From assembly GCA_964470035.1 (NCBI GenBank), contig CAYYBR010000216.1, positions 1 through 7,323 on the forward strand: DNA of 7,323 bases. Reading direction: 5' to 3'. The notes under the pieces are model-generated. The model worked only from the letters and a program-made list of their open reading frames with translations, searched no databases and had not been told where the DNA came from. Positions 1 to 6,977 of this stretch are shown here, one piece after another. The translations under genes and the position numbers were made by a program. Position 1 is the stretch's first letter; every line of letters starts with the position of its first letter. The stretch is from JAJRXG01 sp964470035. GTDB lineage: Bacteria; Bacteroidota; Bacteroidia; Chitinophagales; Saprospiraceae.

Positions 1-752
1 GAAGTCGTATCATCTATATCATTTCCATATAGGCAGTAGCCCATCTCAAGTCTGAGGGTATCGCGCGCACCAAGTCCTGCTGGGAGAACTTCTATTCCTA
101 AGTTGTTAGGAGCGAAAATAGCTTCCCATACCTTTTCTCCCTCATGGGCAGGGATATATAATTCAAATCCCCCCGAGCCAGTATACCCTGTTGCGGAGAT
201 GATGACATCTTTCACTCCCGCTATCTCACCATTCACAAAGTGATAGTAGTCGATAGCTGCTAAATCTACTTCTGTAAGCTTTTGTAAAAGATGTAACGAC
301 TGAGGTCCTTGAACCGCAAGGAGGACAAAATCATCTGACTTATCAGTCATGCTGACCCCCATCGTATTAGCTTGCTGAATCCAATCCCAATCCTTTTGGA
401 TGTTACTAGCATTCACAACTAGGAGATACTTTTGATCGTCGAGCCTATATATGATGAGATCATCTACTATACCACCTTTGTCATTGGGCATGCAGGAGTA
501 CTGAGCTTGGCCTATGACTAGGGTAGAGGCATCATTGCTACTTATCCGTTGGATGAGATCTAGAGATGAAGGCCCTTCAAGGATAAACTCGCCCATGTGT
601 GATACGTCAAATACACCTACACTCTTTCTGACGGCCATATGCTCTTCGATAAGCGAGTTGTATCGTACCGGCATATCATAACCAGCGAACGGAATCATCT
701 TGGCACCTAGTGCCACATGGACTTGATAGAGAGCTGTTCTTTTTGCCTCCAT
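1..752 (-). CDS. gcvT: Aminomethyltransferase (glycine cleavage T protein), 3'-truncated by window edge
   Basis: This enzyme takes the aminomethyl group from the lipoyl arm of H protein, releases NH3 and forms 5,10-methylenetetrahydrofolate in the cytoplasm. I translated 250 codons; the family is about 360 residues, so roughly 110 C-terminal residues lie beyond the left edge. Family marks seen are LGAKMIPFAGYDMPV (residues 15-29), FDVSHMGEF (48-56), GGIVDDLI (93-100), in which D97 matches the catalytic Asp, TGYTGSGGFELY (188-199) and PAGLGARDTLRLEMG (224-238). Most bacteria have GYTGE in the fourth motif; Ser here fits Bacteroidota-type GcvT. The start is ATG at 752-750, chosen because it follows the gcvP stop by 3 nt and the N-terminus aligns at once with the family. 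There is no Shine-Dalgarno sequence, so translational coupling to gcvP is likely. Identification is very secure. Confidence 0.96.
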   Translation of the reverse strand, partial: MEAKRTALYQVHVALGAKMIPFAGYDMPVRYNSLIEEHMAVRKSVGVFDVSHMGEFILEGPSSLDLIQRISSNDASTLVIGQAQYSCMPNDKGGIVDDLIIYRLDDQKYLLVVNASNIQKDWDWIQQANTMGVSMTDKSDDFVLLAVQGPQSLHLLQKLTEVDLAAIDYYHFVNGEIAGVKDVIISATGYTGSGGFELYIPAHEGEKVWEAIFAPNNLGIEVLPAGLGARDTLRLEMGYCLYGNDIDDTT

Positions 753-755
753 GAG

Positions 756-3680
756 TTAAGCTTCAGTCTTGTGCAGCTCATTTTTCTCTTCCTCTTCGTA
801 AGCACTCACAGGAGCACAAGTACAAATCAGATTTCTATCACCACGAGCATTATCTATCCTTCCGACGCTTGGCCAAAACTTACTCTTGCTAACAAAGTCA
901 AGAGGAAAGGCGGCCTTCGATCGGCTATAGGGTGCTGACCATTCGTCAGCAGTTACGAAGCCTTCTGTATGAGGAGCGTTGATCAAAACGTTATTTTCTT
1001 GATCAGCTTTGCCATCAGCGATTTCTTGGATCTCGGCCCTTATCGATAGCATAGCATCGCAGAACCTGTCCATCTCTTCTTTAGTCTCGCTTTCTGTAGG
1101 TTCTATCATCATAGTACCGGGGACGGGAAAAGAGACAGTAGGAGCGTGATAACCATAGTCCATCAACCTCTTTGCGATGTCCGCTACTCCGACATTATAT
1201 TTTTTGAAGGATCGACAATCTATGATCATCTCATGAGCACACCTGCCTTGGCGATTAGTATAAAGCACATCGTATTCTCCTTCAAGTCTTGACTTGATAT
1301 AATTAGCATTGAGTATTGCAACTTGCGTAGCCTGCTTAAGCCCTATTGGTCCCATCATAGAGATATAGGCATAAGAAATAGCAAGAATACTAGCACTCCC
1401 AAATGGTGCTGAGGAGATAGCTGTGATGGCTTTATCGCCGCCAGTCTTGACATTGGGATTGCCGGGTAGATATGGACTAAGATGTGCTGCTACTCCTATA
1501 GGACCGACACCTGGGCCCCCACCTCCGTGAGGTATGCAAAATGTCTTGTGCAAGTTAAGATGGCATACATCGGCACCGATGATGGCAGGGCTTGTCAGGC
1601 CTACTTGTGCGTTCATATTGGCACCATCCATATATACTTGACCACCCAACTGATGAACGGTCTCACAGATTTCTTGGATATCTTCTTCAAAAACTCCGTG
1701 TGTAGATGGATATGTCACCATCAAGGCAGCTAGGTGATCCTTGTGTTCTTGAGCTTTCGCTTTGAGATCTGCTAGATCTATGTTACCCTCTTCGTCGCAA
1801 GCGACTATCACCACTTTCTGACCTGCCATCACTGCACTAGCCGGATTAGTACCATGTGCTGATGATGGGATCAGCGTAATCTGACGATGTCCTTCACCGC
1901 GATCTTCGTGATATGCTTTGATAGCCATCAGGCCGGCATACTCACCTTGAGCTCCACTATTAGGTTGCAGTGATACCGCATCAAAACCAGTAATCTCACA
2001 GAGCCAATTGCTAAGGTGTCCTACAAGTTCGTGATAACCTTCTACTTGTTCTTTTGGCACAAAAGGGTGGATTTGCCCTATCTCAGGCCACGTCACTGGG
2101 ACCATCTCAGCTGTAGCATTGAGTTTCATCGTACAAGACCCCAAGGATATCATGGAGTGTGTAAGTGACAAGTCCTTATTTTCCAACCGCTTCATATATC
2201 TAAGCATCTCATGCTCAGAATGATGGGCAGTGAAGACTTCATGATCCATAAAAGAACTTGAGCGCTGCAGTTCTTGTGGCCAGTTGATATCTATAGATAT
2301 ATCATCTTGATGGATCCAGTTATAATCAACCACACCCGAGCCCCCATGAACTGCAAATACTCTAAGTATGTCTTCAAGGTCTTCTGCGGTGATACTCTCA
2401 TCTAGAGATATGCCGATATGTTCGTTGTCATCAAAGTATCTGAAGTTGATCTCTTGTGACTCAGCTATCATCTGCAACTTGCTGATGTTATCTACTCTGA
2501 TCTTTAGCGTATCGAAGAAGTAGGTATTGACTTGCTCGTACCCTAGTTTTCCAAGTAAAACTTCAAGAAGGTGAGCGTACCCAGTGATTCTTTGGGCTAT
2601 GCTTTTTAATCCATCTGGACCGTGATATACACCGTACATGCCAGCCATGACCGCTAGTAGGACTTGTGCCGTACAGATATTTGAAGTTGCCTTTTCTCTT
2701 CGGATGTGCTGCTCCCTAGTCTGAAGAGCCATTCGATAGGCGGTATCACCATGTCTATCTACTGACTGACCGATGATCCGGCCTGGTATCTGTCTTTTAT
2801 ATTTTTCCGTCGTAGCGAAATATGCAGCATGAGGACCACCAAAACCAAGTGGGATACCAAATCTCTGAGTCGTTCCTACTACAGCATCAGCCCCCATCTC
2901 ACCTGGAGGAGTAAGCAATGTAAGACTTAGCAAATCAGCTCCGACCGCAACTGCGACATCATTCTCTTTGGCAGATCCAATCAGAGCAGAGATATCTACG
3001 ATGGCTCCGTCATTATTAGGATACTGTACATAGAGGCCAAATAATTCTCCATCTGTAAGATCAAGATCTGCAAGACTACCGATCACTAAGTCGATGCCTA
3101 CAGATTTGGTTCTAGTCTTGATAACATCCAGGGTCTGGGGCCAGATATTTTCATCCACAAAAAACCTCTCGGCTTTTTTCTTTGTTTTGGCGCGCTTGCC
3201 ATAAAACATAGAGATGGCCTCTGCTGCCGCTGTTCCCTCGTCTAACAAGGAGGCGTTAGCTACCTCCATGCCAGTAAGTTCTACGACCATCGTCTGAAAG
3301 TTGATCAGAGCTTCGAGTCGGCCTTGTGCGATCTCAGCTTGATATGGTGTATAGGCTGTATACCATCCTGGGTTTTCGAGGATATTGCGTTGGATCACTG
3401 GAGGTGTAAGCGTATTATAATACCCCATGCCGATGTAGGATCTAAACACTTCATTAGCACTTATCATCTCTTTAAAAGATGCTAAAAACTCATGTTCACC
3501 TTTAGGTGCAGGTAGATCTAGTTCTTTTTGAAGTCTTATAGTTTTCGGTATCGTTTGGGCTACGAGCTCAGTGATACTCTTGACTCCTACAGCCGCTAGC
3601 ATAGCTTCAGCCTCATCAACAGAAGGACTGATGTGGCGCGAAGCAAAGGGCACCTCACGCGCAGGTATATCTATCTTCAT
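756..3680 (-). CDS. gcvP: Glycine dehydrogenase (decarboxylating), glycine cleavage P protein, complete
   Basis: This PLP enzyme decarboxylates glycine and passes the aminomethyl group to the lipoyl arm of H protein, the first step of glycine cleavage. At 974 residues it is the long, fused form (about 950-980 aa) and not the split GcvPA/GcvPB type. The N-terminal half has FASRHISPS (12-20), SYIGMGYYNT (81-90) and YTPYQAEIAQGR (110-121). The C-terminal half has SLGSCTMKLN (about 512-521) and the PLP site NLHKTFCIPHGGGGPG, with Schiff-base lysine K712 and the glycine-rich stretch at 719-724. The end, CTCAPVSAY plus an acidic tail, is also typical. The ATG at 3680-3678 gives the expected N-terminus. 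It is the first gene of a minus-strand pair with gcvT (3 nt gap); gcvH is not between them. No frameshift or missing key residue was seen. Confidence 0.98.
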   Translation of the reverse strand: MKIDIPAREVPFASRHISPSVDEAEAMLAAVGVKSITELVAQTIPKTIRLQKELDLPAPKGEHEFLASFKEMISANEVFRSYIGMGYYNTLTPPVIQRNILENPGWYTAYTPYQAEIAQGRLEALINFQTMVVELTGMEVANASLLDEGTAAAEAISMFYGKRAKTKKKAERFFVDENIWPQTLDVIKTRTKSVGIDLVIGSLADLDLTDGELFGLYVQYPNNDGAIVDISALIGSAKENDVAVAVGADLLSLTLLTPPGEMGADAVVGTTQRFGIPLGFGGPHAAYFATTEKYKRQIPGRIIGQSVDRHGDTAYRMALQTREQHIRREKATSNICTAQVLLAVMAGMYGVYHGPDGLKSIAQRITGYAHLLEVLLGKLGYEQVNTYFFDTLKIRVDNISKLQMIAESQEINFRYFDDNEHIGISLDESITAEDLEDILRVFAVHGGSGVVDYNWIHQDDISIDINWPQELQRSSSFMDHEVFTAHHSEHEMLRYMKRLENKDLSLTHSMISLGSCTMKLNATAEMVPVTWPEIGQIHPFVPKEQVEGYHELVGHLSNWLCEITGFDAVSLQPNSGAQGEYAGLMAIKAYHEDRGEGHRQITLIPSSAHGTNPASAVMAGQKVVIVACDEEGNIDLADLKAKAQEHKDHLAALMVTYPSTHGVFEEDIQEICETVHQLGGQVYMDGANMNAQVGLTSPAIIGADVCHLNLHKTFCIPHGGGGPGVGPIGVAAHLSPYLPGNPNVKTGGDKAITAISSAPFGSASILAISYAYISMMGPIGLKQATQVAILNANYIKSRLEGEYDVLYTNRQGRCAHEMIIDCRSFKKYNVGVADIAKRLMDYGYHAPTVSFPVPGTMMIEPTESETKEEMDRFCDAMLSIRAEIQEIADGKADQENNVLINAPHTEGFVTADEWSAPYSRSKAAFPLDFVSKSKFWPSVGRIDNARGDRNLICTCAPVSAYEEEEKNELHKTEA

Positions 3681-3698
3681 AATGGTCTCAACTAAGGT

Positions 3699-3708
3699 GC
3701 AAATATTA
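3699..3708 (-). promoter_or_regulatory. Weak candidate -7 box of the gcvP promoter
   Basis: Read on the minus strand this is TAATATTTGC, which resembles the Bacteroidota -7 consensus TAnnTTTG but has one extra spacer base (or one mismatch, if AATATTTG is taken). It lies about 19-28 nt before the gcvP ATG, implying a very short leader. I found no TTG at the usual -33 distance upstream, so the call is weak and rests on position and partial match only. Confidence 0.25.
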
Positions 3709-3739
3709 CGAATATTCTTATATATGCTTGTCTCTTCTT

Positions 3740-3769
3740 CCTATAGTTTTCATAGGTGTTCATGAGCAC
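3740..3769. promoter_or_regulatory. Adjoining dyads upstream of gcvP; possible operator
   Basis: Two inverted repeats touch here. CCTAT (3740-3744) pairs with ATAGG (3752-3756) across 7 nt. Sharing its last base is the 14-bp near-palindrome GTGTTCATGAGCAC (3756-3769), symmetric at 12 of 14 positions around TCATGA. The near-palindrome is centred about 83 bp upstream of the gcvP start, a plausible place for a regulator. No known binding consensus is recognised, and dyads of this size occur by chance in A/T-rich DNA. Confidence 0.25.
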
Positions 3770-3849
3770 GTATTTATCCCTTTAAATGCTTGTTGATTAA
3801 TTAGGTTGTAATTCCAAAGTATATTCTAAGTCTCAAGACCACTTATCTG

Positions 3850-3887
3850 CTTGTCTTCTTTTTTATTCCTCATCGCGATAAGACAAG
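3850..3887. repeat. Perfect 8-bp inverted repeat with 22-nt spacer
   Basis: CTTGTCTT (3850-3857) and AAGACAAG (3880-3887) are exact reverse complements. The spacer contains a T-run and the 8-bp palindrome ATCGCGAT (3872-3879) directly against the right arm. The right arm overlaps GATAAG, which also matches CTTATC at 3842-3847, so alternative pairings exist. It sits mid-way between the divergent genes. It could be a regulator site or a weak hairpin; function unknown. Confidence 0.3.
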
Positions 3888-4038
3888 ATATCAGTATATT
3901 CTCGGTGTATTTTGCAGATCATGGGGCGATTAAAGACTGCTTTCTTTTTACATTGAGATGGACTTTTAATCATCGCATACGTCGGGCAAGGGACGAACAA
4001 CGAAATATGCGACATTGCTAAGATGCTCTTACGACTTG

Positions 4039-4053
4039 AGGGCTATTGGCCCT
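4039..4053 (+). promoter_or_regulatory. Small hairpin in the leader of the nitronate monooxygenase-like gene
   Basis: AGGGC (4039-4043) and GCCCT (4049-4053) form a 5-bp GC-rich stem with a TATTG loop, ending 25 nt before the ATG at 4079. If transcribed it could form a compact stem in the 5' leader. There is no following U-run, so it is not a terminator. It is short and may be chance. Confidence 0.2.
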
Positions 4054-4078
4054 ATAAACTAGCATATTACAATTGTAT

Positions 4079-5053
4079 ATGAATACGCAGACTCAACAAC
4101 TTTTATCTGATACTGGTGCTCAGACTGCCATCATATGTGGACCCATGTACCCAGGATCTAATCCAGAGCTTGTAGCAGCTGTATCTGAAGCCGGTGGATT
4201 TGGAGTAGTACAACCAGTATCCATGACAGCCTTATATGGTCATGATTTTCGGGAAGGACTACGATTGATCAAAAGATTGACAAATCGACCTTTTGGGGTC
4301 AACTTTACGATCTTCGGTGGGGCCAACAAGAAGTATCATGAGCAAATGAAAGAGTGGATGGATGTATCCATAGAGGAAGGAGTAAAATTCTTTTTGACTT
4401 CTCTAGGCAAGCCTCATGAAATAGTGAAGATCGCTAAAGAGCATGATATAAAAGTCTATCATGATGTACCCAATAAGAAAGTCGCACTAGCTATGCGTGA
4501 TGCCGGAGTTGATGGATTAAATTGTATCAACTGGAGAGGTGGTGGACAGACTGGCATCCAGTCCGCAGAACAATTCATGGAGGAACTTCATGATATCGAC
4601 ATCCCACTTGTATGCGCTGGAGGCATCGGTAACGCTGAAGACTTTAAGCAAGCCATTGATATGGGATATGCGGGTGTACAGATGGGGACTCGTTTTCTTG
4701 CAACACATGAATGCCAGGTGACCGACGGCTACAAAAATGCTATCGTCGACTCCACAGAGGCCGATATCGTTTGGACCAATAAGATAGCAGGCAATAACTC
4801 TTCTATGATAAAGACAGATGATATCATGAAAGGTGGACTAAGGACTGGACCCATCATCAGTTATATGCTGACTAAAAAGAAATTAAAGAAGTATGCAAGA
4901 ATGTATTTGATGAGTCGTGGCCTTAAAAAATACAATACCTCGGCTTTTGATGATAGTGTAAAATATTGGCAAGCCGGGAAGGGTGTAGGAAATATAAGAT
5001 CTATACAATCTGTAGCAGAAGTCATGGCGGATTTTACAGCTGTGCATGTTTAA
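4079..5053 (+). CDS. Nitronate monooxygenase / 2-nitropropane dioxygenase-like FMN protein, with Gln at the usual active-site His
   Basis: This is a 324-residue TIM-barrel flavoprotein of the 2-nitropropane dioxygenase/FabK superfamily. Members oxidise alkyl nitronates or, in the FabK branch, reduce enoyl-ACP. Visible family features are the N-terminal GPMYPGSNPELVAAVSEAGGFGVV (about 21-44, written here as key motifs GPM and SEAGGFG), PFGVNFTI, VDGLNCINWRGGGQTG ending at 159, VCAGGIGNAEDF (178-189), which should hold the FMN phosphate, and GVQMGTRFLAT (199-209). The family usually has AGGHxG where this protein has GGGQTG, so Gln157 replaces the active-site His. That makes nitronate oxidation uncertain; another flavin reaction is possible. 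ATG 4079 is preferred over TTG 4073, two codons earlier. The C-terminal basic helix (KKKLKKYARMYLMSRGLKKY) is lineage detail of unknown role. It is the first of five plus-strand genes. Confidence 0.85.
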   Translation: MNTQTQQLLSDTGAQTAIICGPMYPGSNPELVAAVSEAGGFGVVQPVSMTALYGHDFREGLRLIKRLTNRPFGVNFTIFGGANKKYHEQMKEWMDVSIEEGVKFFLTSLGKPHEIVKIAKEHDIKVYHDVPNKKVALAMRDAGVDGLNCINWRGGGQTGIQSAEQFMEELHDIDIPLVCAGGIGNAEDFKQAIDMGYAGVQMGTRFLATHECQVTDGYKNAIVDSTEADIVWTNKIAGNNSSMIKTDDIMKGGLRTGPIISYMLTKKKLKKYARMYLMSRGLKKYNTSAFDDSVKYWQAGKGVGNIRSIQSVAEVMADFTAVHV

Positions 5054-5144
5054 AAACGAATGAAAAAGTCGGACCCAGCTTTGCTTATGGCAGAAGTTCA
5101 TTTTTAAAATTCAAATATTGGGCTGCATTTAAATACAAAATAAA

Positions 5145-5582
5145 ATGAATGAAGCATTTACATATTTGTTGAGAGCACGTTATGCCGATTGCGATGCCCA
5201 AGAAGTCGTATTCAATGCCAAATACATCGAGTATATAGATGTCGCAATGCTCGAATACTTCAGAGCTATCTTTGGAGATTATAAAAACCTTTTAGCCAAA
5301 GGTCTAGACACACAGGTCGTAAATGTCAATGTCAGCTGGAAAGCTCCTGCTACCTTTGATAATGTAGTGGCGCTAGCAGTTGAACTCAATAGGATCGGGA
5401 CGACCTCTATAACTTACTCGATAGTTTTTTCTAACTACGAATCGAATCAGTTCTTAGCTACTGGTGAGATCACTTATGTGATGGTCAGTCCTAAAGAGCA
5501 CAAAAAAATAAGCATCCCCCAAGATGTAAGATCGCAATTAGAAGCGGGTGCTTCAGGTATAGTGAATCATGCTGGCGTATAA
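5145..5582 (+). CDS. Acyl-CoA thioesterase, hotdog fold (4HBT/YbgC family)
   Basis: At 145 residues this is a single-domain hotdog thioesterase, expected to hydrolyse an acyl-CoA thioester in the cytoplasm. The N-terminal signature RARYADCDAQEVVFNAKYIE (10-29) matches the family pattern R-Y-x-[DE]-x-D-x-x-G-V-V-Y-x-x-x-Y; D17 fits the catalytic Asp of 4-hydroxybenzoyl-CoA thioesterase and YbgC. Two usual residues differ: Glu20 where Gly is common, and Asn24 where the YHANY form has His. The second half (VNVNVSWKAPATFDN, then a beta-rich ATGEITYVMVS) fits the central sheet. The substrate cannot be told from sequence. The A-rich leader AAATACAAAATAAA before the ATG suits Bacteroidota. It lies 91 nt after the flavoprotein gene and 25 nt before the membrane protein gene, so co-transcription with the latter is likely. 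Confidence 0.9.
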   Translation: MNEAFTYLLRARYADCDAQEVVFNAKYIEYIDVAMLEYFRAIFGDYKNLLAKGLDTQVVNVNVSWKAPATFDNVVALAVELNRIGTTSITYSIVFSNYESNQFLATGEITYVMVSPKEHKKISIPQDVRSQLEAGASGIVNHAGV

Positions 5583-5607
5583 AATCAAAAAAAATTGAAT
5601 TAGGTCT

Positions 5608-6306
5608 ATGTCAAATTATCCTTATCGAAAAGTAGGACTTATAGGATTGCTGCTTGTATTATTCGCTTCAGTCATAATCGTTATTAGTCCACCTCCTAGT
5701 ACACAGCCAGGTGCTCACTCGAGTCAGATCGTATCTTTTGAGTTTGTAGATACTCCTGAAGAACTTGAGATATTTCATGGGCAACTTTGTGAGTCTGTTA
5801 CTCCTTTAGAAAACTGCGATACTAGAAAGCAGCAGATAGACCTAGTCAACTATATTGACTTTGGGATGATGATAGTCTACGGCCTTTTTCTTTTCTACTT
5901 TACTAGAAGAATAGCAAAGCAAACTGGTGATCCGCTTTTGTCCAATGCCGCCTATCTCGCCCCCCTCGTTGTCATATTTGATGCTCTGGAGAATGTCCAA
6001 ATGTTAGTGATGAACAAGGCTACTTTTGATGGTGCTGACCACATATTTTTATGCCTAAGCTTATTTACCAGACTGAAGTGGGGACTTCTTGCTGCTAGCA
6101 TAGCTTTGATCGGATATGGGATGAGACATTTGCCTCGAGCGAGATGGTTGGGGTATTTTTTAGTCTTACCAGCCATTATTGGACTTTATGCGCTCATGAC
6201 AGACTCATTACTGGCTATAGAGATTTGGACAGGCCTGATTTTCTTATCTCTATTTCTTTTAATTATCTTCTGTTTTATTTACAAAAGTGAGAAGAGTTAC
6301 TCTTGA
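5608..6306 (+). CDS. Hypothetical membrane protein with six predicted helices
   Basis: I do not recognise this 232-residue protein. Hydrophobic segments suggest six membrane helices at about 8-27, 84-102, 114-134, 155-172, 178-197 and 203-225. The long stretch between helices 1 and 2 (about 28-80) holds two cysteines, C61 and C70, that could form a disulfide if the loop is outside the cytoplasm. Helix 1 follows a short N-terminus with R7 and K8, which suits an N-in orientation and puts the loop outside. Polar residues sit inside helices: D125-A-L-E-N129 in helix 3 and R155/K157 at the start of helix 4, which may pair or line a site. The C-terminus is short and charged (KSEKSYS). No catalytic or transporter signature is seen. 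The ATG at 5608 lies 25 nt after the thioesterase stop, suggesting one transcript. Confidence 0.85.
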   Translation: MSNYPYRKVGLIGLLLVLFASVIIVISPPPSTQPGAHSSQIVSFEFVDTPEELEIFHGQLCESVTPLENCDTRKQQIDLVNYIDFGMMIVYGLFLFYFTRRIAKQTGDPLLSNAAYLAPLVVIFDALENVQMLVMNKATFDGADHIFLCLSLFTRLKWGLLAASIALIGYGMRHLPRARWLGYFLVLPAIIGLYALMTDSLLAIEIWTGLIFLSLFLLIIFCFIYKSEKSYS

Positions 6307-6401
6307 GTTCGTGATATAGCTGACAAGCACATCTTGAAGAACTTAGAACACGATACCACATGGTTACAAGACTACTCTAACTTTCATATAACTAAGCTGC
6401 T

Positions 6402-6977
6402 ATGGATAAGGCGAAACTGATAACGGATATTATAAAATCGCGGAGGTCTATTTTCCCCCCGATGTATACGGGTGATAAGGTAAGTGATGATGTGATCTGG
6501 GAGATACTGGATAATGCTAACTGGGCGCCGACTCATAAGATGACACAGCCATGGCGATTTATCGTTATACCTCAAGAAAAAATATCTGATTGGGTAGACT
6601 ATGCAGCTGAGTGGTACAGACGCTACACCCCTGAGGACAAGTTTTCGGAAGTGAAGCATACTAAGATAAAGACCAAGCCACTCAAGGCGAGTCATATCAT
6701 AGCGATCATCATGAGTCGTGATAAGGAAAAGCGAGTACCAAAGTGGGAAGAAAAAGCAGCGGTAGCCTGTGCCGTACAAAACATGTACCTCACGATCACA
6801 GCTATGGATCTCGGTGGCTACTGGAGTACGCCTACATATGCGCTTGGTGCTGATGAGTACTTCGATCTCAAATCTCGTGAGAGATGCTTGGGCTTATTTT
6901 ATATCGGAGTGCCCCAAGAAGATATAGACTTGTCTTCAAAACGAGATGATATTCGCTCTAAGGTGACATGGCTGTAG
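6402..6977 (+). CDS. Nitroreductase-family flavoprotein
   Basis: This 191-residue protein belongs to the FMN-dependent nitroreductase family, which uses NAD(P)H to reduce nitro compounds, quinones or related electrophiles; the physiological substrate is often unknown. It is near the short YdjA-like size class. Seen are the N-terminal SRRSIFPPMY (13-22), where family members bind the FMN phosphate with the RRS arginines, NWAPTHKMTQPWRFIV (40-55), the helix AAVACAVQNMYLTITAMDLGG (about 119-139) and the C-terminal GLFYIGVP (164-171). In this family the second motif usually reads APS..N.QPW; Thr44, His45 and Thr48 are variations compatible with the YdjA group. A 95-nt gap precedes it, so it may have its own promoter. 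Its last 10 nt overlap the next gene. The family call is secure, the substrate is not. Confidence 0.92.
   Translation: MDKAKLITDIIKSRRSIFPPMYTGDKVSDDVIWEILDNANWAPTHKMTQPWRFIVIPQEKISDWVDYAAEWYRRYTPEDKFSEVKHTKIKTKPLKASHIIAIIMSRDKEKRVPKWEEKAAVACAVQNMYLTITAMDLGGYWSTPTYALGADEYFDLKSRERCLGLFYIGVPQEDIDLSSKRDDIRSKVTWL

Larger units (their letters stand above)
3681..4078. other. Divergent intergenic region (398 bp), no gene found
   Basis: This stretch separates the leftward gcvP-gcvT pair from the rightward gene block, so it should hold promoters for both. No frame has a convincing coding stretch; the short plus-strand ORF entering from the left is antisense to gcvP. It is A/T-rich and contains several small dyads, listed separately. 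I looked for the paired glycine-riboswitch cores that precede gcv genes in some bacteria and saw none on the gcvP side. I also saw no tRNA cloverleaf and no strong terminator, as expected between divergent genes. Confidence 0.8.

Noticed and set aside
717..938. 73-codon plus-strand ORF across the gcvP-gcvT junction
   Set aside because: It is antisense to the 3' end of gcvP and the 5' end of gcvT, both certain genes; its low-complexity translation looks like a shadow.
3571..3765. Short plus-strand ORF at the gcvP start region
   Set aside because: It is mostly antisense to the conserved N-terminus of gcvP and its product resembles no protein I know.
3681..3780. Possible glycine riboswitch before gcvP
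   Set aside because: The conserved tandem aptamer cores are not recognisable on the minus strand here, and the space and base composition fit poorly.
3928..3971. GATTAAA / TTTAATC inverted repeat with a 30-nt spacer
   Set aside because: Seven A/T-rich pairs with a long spacer are expected by chance in this region.
4073..4078. TTG at 4073 as the start of the nitronate monooxygenase-like gene
   Set aside because: An ATG lies two codons downstream in the same frame and is the more likely start; the two extra residues add nothing to the family alignment.
6378..6385. TAACTTTC as a -7 promoter box for the nitroreductase gene
   Set aside because: It matches TAnnTTTG at all but the last base, but no TTG lies at the -33 distance and it would leave a leader of only about 10 nt, so I did not list it.
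6384..6779. 131-codon minus-strand ORF opposite the nitroreductase gene
   Set aside because: It lies almost wholly antisense to a clear nitroreductase frame and its translation shows no family motif.
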